From contig NC_135355.1 of NCBI RefSeq assembly GCF_051622035.1, positions 33,709,986 through 33,773,985 on the forward strand: a stretch of DNA of 64,000 bases, given 5' to 3'. This DNA is from Arctopsyche grandis (taxonomy: Eukaryota > Arthropoda > Insecta > Trichoptera > Hydropsychidae). Positions 55,318-64,000 of the stretch are shown here, piece by piece; position 1 is the first letter of the stretch, and each line of letters begins with the position of its first letter. A program made the position numbers and the translations under genes. Under the pieces are notes generated by a model that had not been told where the DNA came from, ran no database searches, and worked only from the letters and a program-made list of their open reading frames with translations.

Positions 55318-56500
55318 TAACTCTCGCCGAACATAATGAATGAATCGATAAAAATCGATTAATTAATTTTTCGACGAGACGACTTTGTCGCGACTCGAAC
55401 CGATCACCCCAAATAGCCTGAATATGGGTCTAATTGAGCTAATGGTCTCGGACATCACGCCAAATCCAATTTTTCATTTCGCTTTTTTTTTTTTAAACAT
55501 TAATTGAAATATTCCTTCTCGCCATATAAAAATACGTAATTTTAATAATTTCATTTAGCGAGGTTTTGAACCATTTTTTTTTCATATAAAACAATTAAAT
55601 ATATATTTTTAATTGAAATTATTGAAATTAATTTATATTTTAGCGATATTTGAAAAATAAAATTAATTCCAAATCACGGAATCGAACTAAGGCCCCCTCG
55701 CCCAGAACAGGTCGCTAGCCATTAGACTACAGCCTCGACAGAAAAAACGCTCTAAAATTACTTAATATTCGATTATCCTATAGAAGTATGGGGAACCAAT
55801 CATTCGCGTATCTTCGGCTTTCGTCGACAATCTTTTTCGATTTCCGATTTCTTATGATCAACCATCAACCAGTATGGGGAACAAATTTTTTTTTTTCATA
55901 TTTTTATTATTTTCAGTTTTTTCATTTTTTTTTTCATTTTTTTCAAATTTTTCATCTTTTTCATTATTTCCATTTTTTTCATTTTTTTCATATTTTTCAT
56001 TTTTTTCATTTTTTTCATATTTTTCATTATTTTCATATTTTCATTTTTTTCATAATTTTCATTTTTTTGTGCCTTTGTCTTTCCGAAACCAGTCGATTCC
56101 TTATCTTTAACTATATTTTTTTTCGAGTTTCAATTTCTTTTCGAAACCACCCGTTGAAATCAACGGGCCCTACACTAGTACATAATATTGACGTTGGAAA
56201 TGGGCCCGGCAAAAGGGCCCACGCAAATGTTGAAACTTACATTTCGAGCCTAATAAAAAAAGTTAACCGATCCTTGGGCTGTTAAAGCAGGTATTAGTTA
56301 TTTGTGTATATCGTAAGAAATTTGTTTTGTTGAAATACCCAAACTTTAGGTCCCAAAGTTGCAATATCGTTTAAATTTTTACACACGTGAAATAGTTAAA
56401 AAGTTATTTACATAATTTTACTGAGGGCCCATATTTTCTAACAGATAGTGGGGCCCACATGCCATCGGGCATGTTCGCTTGTATGGCCAGTCCGCCACTG
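54702..56500. mobile_element. 1.8-kb hAT-like element, perfect ends and 8-bp duplication
   Basis: Perfect 14-bp inverted ends CAGTGGCGGACTGG. CACACGCG at 54694-54701 is repeated exactly at 56501-56508. No transposase survives. The interior contains a SINE family 2 copy (55243-55740) and a (TTTTTCA)n-rich block at 55890-56070. Confidence 0.92.
55243..55740 (-). mobile_element. SINE family 2, copy 2, inside the hAT-like element
   Basis: Same body as 49880-50440. A pure (GT)n tract of about 55 bp (55258-55314) marks the 3' end. The tRNA-like head at 55680-55740 reads on the - strand GTCTAATGGCTAGCGACC...TTAGTTCGATTCCGT, with clear A-box-like and B-box-like elements, and differs from the head of copy 1. 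Confidence 0.78.
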
Positions 56501-56735
56501 CACACGCGTACAAAAGGTGGCACGCCAGCAAATGAAAAATAAGAAGTGATGCAGAGTGGCGTAGGAGTGAAATTATTTAACACTTGCCTTGTTGTGCTAA
56601 AAAATCCGTTAGTCACTGTGCTGGACGCCAAGCGTCCAGCTAAAAATGTTTGTTTTAAGTTAAAATAATGCAACATCTGCGAGGTAAATTATTATAATTA
56701 GCTATAAAAATCATTTTATCGTGTATTAAACTTCG

Positions 56736-57050
56736 AATAATATAAAATAAGTGCAAGAAATGAGAAAAATGACGGCTGAAGCAGAGCCGTCATTCCAAGG
56801 TGGATATCATTCTTAGAGTGACCATTGAGCGCGGCATGTACTGACTTGCCCCTTTCTGAGAGTACTGCGTGTACTGAATTGAGGCACGTGTACAAAGGGT
56901 GAATAATATAAAATAAGTGCAAGGAATGAAAAAATTACGGCTGAAGCAGAGCCGTCATTCCAAGGCGGATATCATTCTTACACCGACCGTTGAACACGGC
57001 GCGTGCTGAATTCCCCCTCTCTCGTATTCGTAAGACACATGTACAAAGGG
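56736..57050. repeat. Tandem duplication, period 165 bp
   Basis: GAATAATATAAAATAAGTGC starts at 56736 and 56901. Each unit contains GGCTGAAGCAGAGCC (a small hairpin), GTCATTCCAAGG, GGATATCATTCTTA and a GTACAAAGGG end. Confidence 0.85.
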
Positions 57051-57924
57051 CTTCTTGCGAAAATAATTATTTCTTTTGATGTTGATCAAAGTTTTTATTT
57101 CGTAATAACATACATAATTCAAATCATAGAGGTTTTGATGAGGAATACATGAAATATGAAGACCTTGAATTCAGTACATTTGGAAAAATAAAATAAAATA
57201 AAAGTCCTGGTCACTCGCTATCCATCACAGTGAGTCAAGTGTTAACTACCGATGGCGATGTAATCAATTTTCTCTTATACGAATGTTTCACTCATTATTT
57301 TCTAGATTGGATTTTATAAAATCCACTTTAAGAAAATTCATTGACTGATGAACCCAGTTGGGCTTGCATATCTTTGAAAGTCACGAAATATGAAGTATGT
57401 AAATACAAATCATTTAGTTTCAAATCAACTGCAGGGAAGATCACATTAATTTAAAATTGTTGCGTATTTATGTATGTGTGTATGTACTAATAATTTTATT
57501 TTAAGTCTTTTATATATATTTTATTTGTATTAGTAGTAATAAGTTCATTTTTACAATACTTTATATTTTTTTTATATAAAACTTTTGATGGCTTCTTTTA
57601 ACAAGGCTTTTATTAGCTTCACTTCGCCTTTTGGTCTGACACTATTTCCTACATTCTTCCAATCGGCTTGAAACTTTGCCATTTTGCGCGGTTTGGTCAC
57701 CGATAAAAATTTAAATTGCAACCGCTAGTTAAATGGCCAAAAATAATCATGATAAACACGTTTAATAATTCAATAATTCCGGAGACGATGACAGCTCATG
57801 GCCAGTAGCTTTGATTGTTTGAATTTCTGCCCCCCGACTTGTTTTGTCAGATTTTAATTGTTTAAACGCCTATAACTTTATCTTTTTCACACTAAAATTT
57901 GCATTATAGGCTGTCACTATCTCT

Positions 57925-60120
57925 CATAATTATTTTCAATTCACTAATAGTTTATGTTTATATTATACTGCTAATATATGTATATCTTCATTAAAAATAA
58001 TTCAGTAAATAAATAATTGAAAATTTTGGCACACGAAAGTAAAAAGTACTTACATAAGGGGGGGGGGGGGGCTTTACGGACAATTCACACCCCCTAGATC
58101 GGTTCTTGATATAATATGTACAATATTTTGTATTCAGGTACTGATTTTGATATGATATTGAGCAGTTCGTTCATTTTTAACATTGATAAAATGCAATTAC
58201 GATTCTATTATACAAAATATCACATCACATTATATGTATTGTATTACAAATGGTTGTGTTTTTTTTATAATTTTAACAATGGCGTGAAAAAACCCTTCGA
58301 AAGGTCTCAAGATAATGGGGCATTATGAGCGATAGATAATCTATCGAAAATTGAAGGTTTACCTTAAAATTACATGGCGCCTCTCTCGTTTTTTGCCACC
58401 ACTTCAACGTCTACGAAAACAACAGACCAGACCAGGGGTACTCCAACAGAATTGAAACAAGTTATAAATAAATATTATCGTACGACATTTAAGACCACCC
58501 TGGCCGAAATCCGTTTTATTGCTTTCGGGTAAGATTGCTTTCCCACGTGTAAAGCTTTCGGTGTTAATTGTAATAGACATCTTCCGAAAATACAACCCTC
58601 GTTCACTTGTCACCCTCTCTGAAAGCGACTCCATATGGTGCTGATGGGTTTCACAAACCCATAATGTTTAAGTAAACTCGGTGTTGATATAGCGCAAGAA
58701 ACCCAAGTCAATTTGTCAAAGCTCTCCGACAACAGCTTCCTGCCAGGAAGCTCGCATCTGTTTTCCACACCATTTTTATTAGTAAATAATTTCTCAGTTT
58801 TTGCACAACACAAAATTGGCGTGACATTTTACAAGAAAATGTGTCGCCTGACAAATGCAACAGTTCCTAGTACTCTTTACATTGTACGGATCGTTACATG
58901 AGAAGATGAAAATAACCGAAGCACTGATCTAAATTTTCTCAGAATCGTTTAAAATCCATTATGTTAAGCTTTTATTATTTTTCTCACATTCGAGAATATT
59001 TTCGGTGAATTATGTACACATTTTTTCATGTAAATAAAAAAAATGGTATCCAAATATATTCACAGAAATATTAGGGGAGGTAAATGGAGAGCTTCAAAAT
59101 AGTGATCCTCAATTTATACGTATGCATTTTAAAATATAAACATCCAAGTAATAAACAGTATCTCTTTTAGTCACATCCGCAAGATTCTCATCACATGTGT
59201 CTTTGATCTTTTCAATTAATATTGTGTGTGGTCTTCGCACTTTGCCGAATGGGGTGTAAGCCGCAAGATACCAGCGCGGATGCCAATAACTCAATTAAAT
59301 AGTCATCAACAGTCGTGATGTAAATAAAAAAAATAAAAAATCATTATGAGATTTTCATTCAAAACAGGCGTCTCAGAAAACAATAGTAATATGTCGATAT
59401 TCAATCATTATTATGCTTACATATGTACAGGATGAAATCTCATTAGCATCAACGCTGGCATATCATCGCATCACACCGTTACGTCACCAACTAGGTAATT
59501 TTTATTGTAGAAAAGGTATAGTGAGAATTATTCTCCTTGGGGATTACTTCACAAACATTTATATTTTTCATTTTATTTATTTATATATTAGCCAAGGTAA
59601 CTGAATACTCTAATGGTGAAAACACACTGAGTGGTATGGGACGTGACGTGTCCTTGGCTTCCCGCTGTGACCGTAAACAGTGGATGTTCCCCAAACCGAA
59701 TTCGGGTGTACTTGCACGTGCAGAATGCATATGTTTGGGAAGTCGCACGTGTATGCATATCTACATATGTATATGCAACCGACAAGTTTCTCCTACATCT
59801 AGGGTTGCTCCGTTTTTTTTTGCATGTTTAAAAGTAGCTAAAATAAAAACACGTACCATGTACGACTCAGTTTGTTTTCGCTCTGAAGCCTTGTGTCTCA
59901 TCGACCAATGATCTCTCTGTGCGGGGAGTAACCGATTAATATAAATATTCGGCGCTTTTGGTCCGTGCATTCATTTGGAGCTGGCAGGCCGACGGATCAA
60001 GAACAATAAAATACCTTTTCCACACCTACTGCATCACTGTGACTAGATATATAAGCGTAATACAAAATACTATACATATATAAGAAAATTAGCGAGAAAT
60101 CTATGTTATTTATTTTTACA
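57925..60120. other. Intergenic, no gene recognised
   Basis: Poly-G run at 58060-58071. Several modest open frames (58404-58634, 58713-58901, 59109-59294 and 59537-59911) have no motif I can name and no splice context. A slightly GC-richer patch at 58380-58760 is unexplained. Confidence 0.4.
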
Positions 60121-60630
60121 TTTTATACCAGGAAGGCCTTACAGGTAAACTTCCTGGCCTATTACAAACAATACAGCATTTTTATTTATTATACAAGTCG
60201 CTGAATTACAAGACACTGACTTAAACTCGCAATTTAGCGAGACATCTATGAATTGTATATACATTTTATTATATATTAATCATACTCAAATAGTGGTGAC
60301 ATAGTAGTTAGGAAGGATAATTTAGCCAATTTTTAATCGGGAACCGGTTTAACAATGAAATCAGAGAAAATTGGCAAACTCTGATAGGAAACGATCGACC
60401 AGGAGTCACAAATATCCAGGTCTAACAAGCAGTATTACAGATATACTTTCAATATTTTCAGACTACTTTCAATCTACTACTTTAATATACATACTTTCAA
60501 TCTTTTTCAGATATACATACTTTCAATCTTCAAAAATTCTTTTCAATCAAGGTCAGCTCGTGGGATCGAGCCCGGCGCCTCTCGATGTTAAGCAGAAGCT
60601 TAACGACGAGCTATGCTGCTGGCTATATGC
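60121..60630 (-). mobile_element. SINE family 1, near full length
   Basis: Tail TACCAGGAAGGCCTTACAGG at 60126, body AAACGATCGACCAGGAGTCA, B-box-like region (read on the - strand) GCCGGGCTCGATCCCACGAG, and head CTATGCTGCTGGC. A 70-bp ACTTTCAATCT-rich expansion at 60440-60545 is specific to this copy. Confidence 0.75.
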
Positions 60631-60669
60631 TATATGTGGATAATAAATTATTGAAATCATATTCAAATA

Positions 60670-60925
60670 GTGGTGACAAAGTGGGTTGAATGATTTTTGC
60701 CAATTTGATGGAGGAACCGCTTCAACAATGAAATCAGATAAATTGGCAAATTCTGATGGAAAACAATCGACTTAGAGTCGCAAATATCCAAGTATGGCCA
60801 GCAAAATTAAAAATTATACTCGGAATAAAATCTTTTCAATCGCGGTCAGCTCACCGAATTGAATCTGGTGACCTCTTGGTGCTTTGTATCAACGCTACCA
60901 CCGAGCCACACTGCTGGCTAGTATA
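60670..60925 (-). mobile_element. SINE family 1, head and body
   Basis: GAACCGCTTCAACAATGAAA, AAAACAATCGACTTAGAGTC, and the head ACCACCGAGCCACACTGCTG, whose - strand reading contains the A-box-like GTGGCTCGGTGG. It lies directly next to the 60121-60630 copy in the same orientation. Confidence 0.72.
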
Positions 60926-60944
60926 TCGTTACTAGTGTTGTCTA

Positions 60945-61175
60945 AATGATGAATGAATGTGTGTGTGTGTGTGTGTGTGTGTCTTCGTGGGTGTTTTTAT
61001 GTGTGTACGCTCCCACGCAGCGCATCTGACGCTGATGTCACCCATTCCAAATCAGGAGCACATGCTCTACACCTCCATATAATGTATACTCCTGATATTC
61101 TAAAATTTGTTTTTGTGAAATCTCCATACTTGTCGACGCATCCGCCACCTGCATACCCACAAACATACATCGCGT
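60945..61175 (+). repeat. Dispersed repeat, copy B
   Basis: Same family as 45590-45770, with a longer (GT)n and an inserted 75-bp segment between CCCACGCAGCGCATC and GCATACCCACAAACATACAT. Confidence 0.7.
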
Positions 61176-61179
61176 CCGT

Positions 61180-62335
61180 TTTTATATACATATTTATATT
61201 TTGTATATGGATGTTTCACTTTTGTAGTGTGTAGTATTTAAATGTATGTCGATTTTTTACTATACTATAAAACTGTCAGCATCCTCTGGGGTCCTGGGAT
61301 ATGTCTCGTGGGTATCATTTGAATGCCTTTGGCGTGCTCAGCTCGTCCTATCAGGATGCGTGTGCATATTTATGATCGTTGATTTCTAAACGACCAATTT
61401 AACTAGTCGAGAAGCATTATAAACATTGTTAACGAGAATTTTCATACTGCACGCAGTAAGTTTTATCCAATCTCTTCGTATAGTACAACAATACCCGTGT
61501 ACTCCGGAATCTTAATAGGCTGCATTTGTACCCGCATACATCTCCGAGAGAACGACCAAAGATATTTTGACTGTGATGATCAAACAAAAACGCTATTCCC
61601 GTCTGCTGAGAGTCCACAGGCTGCATAATTTTGAAAGTTGAACATGTCAGTGTATGGCCGACAACAATGCCAAGTGCGTGACTGACAATGTGCATCATCC
61701 AGATGCAAATGTGTGGATTGCATTTTAAACGACGGCGCTAAGAACACGCGAAATATGCATTTGCGTCATCAGTCAAGAACCAGAGCAGGCCATGATGAGT
61801 TTATTGCGCTATCTGGATTCAATCATCGTTCGGTTCGTTCGCTTATTTGCAAATCAAATTTACACTATGGGTTCCGATGAATGGGCTGGTTATGATCAAG
61901 ATATTTTGCCATGTGGATGTGGTACAGAGCGTACACAGCTCTTGAAACTAACAATGTATCAATTATTTTAAATATTTATAAAAAAATAAATACTGTGCGT
62001 CTATCACAGACCCATTTAGATCTTTACCCAAAGATGTTTCGAAGTCCAGACGTTTTAAAAGGGTTGGACTATCTTCAGTTGCTTCTGAAGCTTACACACC
62101 ACTAATAGGCTTGAGTCTTTCACATCATTCACACCTACTATGTGTCTCATCTACATATGTACTTCTTTCAATCTTTTGGTTAAACAATGGTTCATCTACA
62201 GTTACTCTTATAGTAACCTTTCTTCATACATACATTCTTAGTTTCTTAGCTTAATTAAGCTGTTTAGACATTTTCTTATATGTTACGTATAATTGTATAA
62301 TCATGTTTAGTATTTTCTACTACTATCTAGAAATA
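61180..62335. other. Intergenic, unexplained open frames
   Basis: Frames at 61429-61698 (- strand, 89 codons) and 61911-62105 (+ strand, ending KGLDYLQLLLKLTHH) are free of repeats but match no family I recognise. Composition is a little richer in GC than the flanks. Could be old element or exon remnants. Confidence 0.35.
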
Positions 62336-62640
62336 GCCATAGCGTAGTGCTCTGATAGAGCTATTGCATACCAGTAGAGAGGTTGTGGATACAAGTCTCG
62401 GCCAAATACGTTGTCGGTGAGATATTGTGGTTATCAAACAATAAATGTATATAAAAAAACCTAATTGAGAAATCACCAATTCTCTCCGTAAACTTTGATC
62501 AGGAGTATGGCAAAGTGCTCAATCTGCCATAGCGAGAGAGGGACGAAAAGGGAAAAAAACTATCTATCAGAACAGTGTGGACAATAATAGGTTAATTCTT
62601 GTTATGGCACATGTGATGTATGAATGTATGTAATAAAAAA
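62336..62640 (+). mobile_element. SINE family 3, tRNA-derived
   Basis: Head CCATAGCGTAGTGCTCTGAT (A-box-like), then AGAGGTTGTGGATACAAGTC (B-box-like, decayed), a 200-bp body and an A-rich tail (ATAAAAAATAAAAATAAA). It is the only copy in the window. Confidence 0.6.
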
Positions 62641-62694
62641 TAAAAATAAAAAATGATTAATTTCTGTTGTCTGGACTTTGGATTTATATTTTAT

Positions 62695-63100
62695 GTATCT
62701 TTGTTGAACTACTCCTTTGTAACAAAATCAAGTTGTAAACGATCCTAAAATTTACACTCAGAAATTGAAAAAAAAGAAGCAAATAAGCTACTCTATCGTT
62801 ATTTGTAGCTGCTATGATGAAGATGATTTTCATAGCATCTTTCAACCCAATGAAGATCATTAACCGTAAGTACTATTATGTCTAATCTAACTTAACCTAA
62901 CCGTTTAGATTTAAAATGGTTGTATCTTTGTTGAACTAATCCTTTGTAACACAATCAGATTGTATATGATCTTAAGATTTATACTAAGGAATCGAAGTAA
63001 TTCATTATTTGAAGATGATTTTCATAGTATCTTAATGAAAATCTATGATATTCAATGACAATCATTAAGCGTACGAACTATTATGTATGTCTAATTCTAA
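62695..63100. repeat. Diverged tandem duplication, period about 231 bp
   Basis: TATCTTTGTTGAACTACTCC and the later TATCTTTGTTGAACTAATCC; both units also contain AAGATGATTTTCATAG and a CTATTATGT end. Confidence 0.7.
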
Positions 63101-63367
63101 TTTATGCTGTTTTCATTTGCCATGAAAGCTATAAATGTAAGTCATTGCATTGTTGATAGTCGGAATTTGGTACTTTCAGTGATCTTTACATACCCAAGTT
63201 GTACTCTAATGAGAGGAATTCTTTTGTGAATTAAGTGATTTAAATTGGCAAACATCGGTCTCGAGGACATGGGTTCAGACTTGTACCAGAACCGATTTGT
63301 TCTCGTTGCCTTGGTTATATCCGTTTCTTTGGTCATATCGGCACGCCTTGAAAACAGAGCTATTTTT

Positions 63368-63391
63368 AAAGTGCATTTTAAAATGCACTTT
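63368..63391. repeat. Perfect 24-bp palindrome
   Basis: The interval equals its own reverse complement, with GTGCATTTTAAAATGCAC at its centre. It lies inside an unassigned open frame (63245-63466). Could be a chance or protein-binding palindrome. Confidence 0.9.
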
Positions 63392-63466
63392 CATTCTGCA
63401 TACCGAGACATTTCCTGCAGACGAAGAGGGTTCTCCGTGTTGATTTTTACCTTGTTTTCTCAATAA

Positions 63467-64000
63467 ACAAGTGCGAAACGTTTCAGCTTTCGTCGCCTAT
63501 TAGAAACCTTATCGCATGCATTATTTACGCTCTACCTATTTTCATACTACACTATACTCGATAAGGGCCACCGAACGAGTCTCAAACTATTAAAGCAAAG
63601 TATCATGTTGTATGAAAGTCTTTATCCTTGCCTAAGATCGTGACATCACCTTCGAATCTCATTGTTTTCAATTCAAAATTCGTACGCTAACTGACGTCGG
63701 ACAAACAACAAAGAAATTCCTTGTCGAGTTCCAGTCGCGTTCTGAATTGATTAGATTCGATGACCGAATTGTCTAATTATACATACATAAGACTGTAGTA
63801 AATACGCTGATGAGCAAACAGAGTGATCCATGCATACCTCGACGTGTCTGCATTCGTTTACGTTATCTGCTCTCGGTGTTGGCATACTTGAGACCATTCC
63901 TAGGTGGATACTTGGAAACGGAGGCAAGTCGAGGGTCCAATTTGGCGCACTTGAACGTTACAATAATGCGGCTATTTAAAAGTGTAGACGAATTCGACAC
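63467..64000. other. Window end, no feature seen
   Basis: Moderately AT-rich sequence without recognisable coding or repeat structure. Confidence 0.4.

Larger units (their letters stand above)
53866..57915. repeat. Pair of inverted repeats bracketing about 4 kb
   Basis: The interval 53866-53940 (TAATGCAAATTTTATAATAT, AGTTATAGGCGTTTAAACAA) is the inverse of 57845-57910. The interval 54083-54150 (GACCAAACCGCGCAACATGG) is the inverse of 57630-57700. The two arms are one repeat family in opposite orientation, either two copies or the ends of one element. Between them lie a hAT element, a SINE and a tandem duplication. Confidence 0.6.

Noticed and set aside
55680-55740. Possible functional tRNA gene on the - strand
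   Set aside because: A and B boxes are visible but it continues into the SINE body and the acceptor stem is not complementary.
55788-56285. Phe/His-rich 165-codon ORF
   Set aside because: Low-complexity translation of (TTTTTCA)n inside the 54702-56500 element.
63245-63466. 73-codon ORF with a hydrophobic stretch (VLVALVISVSLVIS)
   Set aside because: Looks signal-like, but it spans a perfect palindrome and has no homology I recognise; too weak to call.

Overview
The window looks like nuclear DNA of an insect: it is very AT-rich, genes have GT-AG introns, and mobile elements are dense. I cannot name the order or species from sequence alone. There is no operon structure, no bacterial feature, no CRISPR array and no convincing standalone tRNA or rRNA gene.

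Region 1 (about 205-15041, + strand) is one complete or near-complete gene for the cytoplasmic dynein intermediate chain (Drosophila short wing family). Fourteen exons join in frame to 687 codons plus a stop. A further in-phase 33-nt micro-exon at 5364-5396 lies in the largest intron. The introns are full of small transposons, including a three-deep nest at 357-1703.

Region 2 (about 15060-37557, - strand) is a cluster of four secreted S1-family serine proteases. Each has five coding exons with the same intron phases, a signal-peptide exon, an intact His/Asp/Ser triad and six cysteines. SP1 is at 15060-17308, SP2 at 20085-22020, SP3 at 24159-25228 and SP4 at 34309-37557. SP2 and SP3 are a recent tandem pair whose introns and promoters still align. 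By motif alignment all four have Gly at 189 and Asp at 226 (chymotrypsin numbering), the brachyurin/collagenase-like S1 pocket rather than the trypsin one. A frameshifted remnant of a fifth copy lies at about 51100-51237 on the + strand. SP1 converges tail-to-tail with the dynein gene, with stop codons 462 bp apart.

Region 3 (about 37560-64000) has no gene I can recognise. It is a mosaic of mobile elements: a pogo/Tigger-like element that keeps its DNA-binding and PHD-finger ends, hAT-like elements with 8-bp target duplications, a Jockey/CR1-type LINE reverse-transcriptase fragment, RTE-like LINE remnants, three tRNA-derived SINE families, solo LTRs flanked by ATAT, and long (TA)n and (GT)n tracts.

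The most informative non-gene structure is the set of insertions whose empty site is preserved elsewhere in the same window. Examples are a 33-bp-unit foldback element in SP2 against the clean intron of SP3, and a TTAA insertion at 702-1020 against the uninterrupted sister copy at 4246-4749. These identify transposon boundaries and target duplications without any database. I found no convincing new enzymatic system; the candidates for novelty are the nested transposons, the foldback-like elements and the alternative micro-exon arrangement of the dynein gene.
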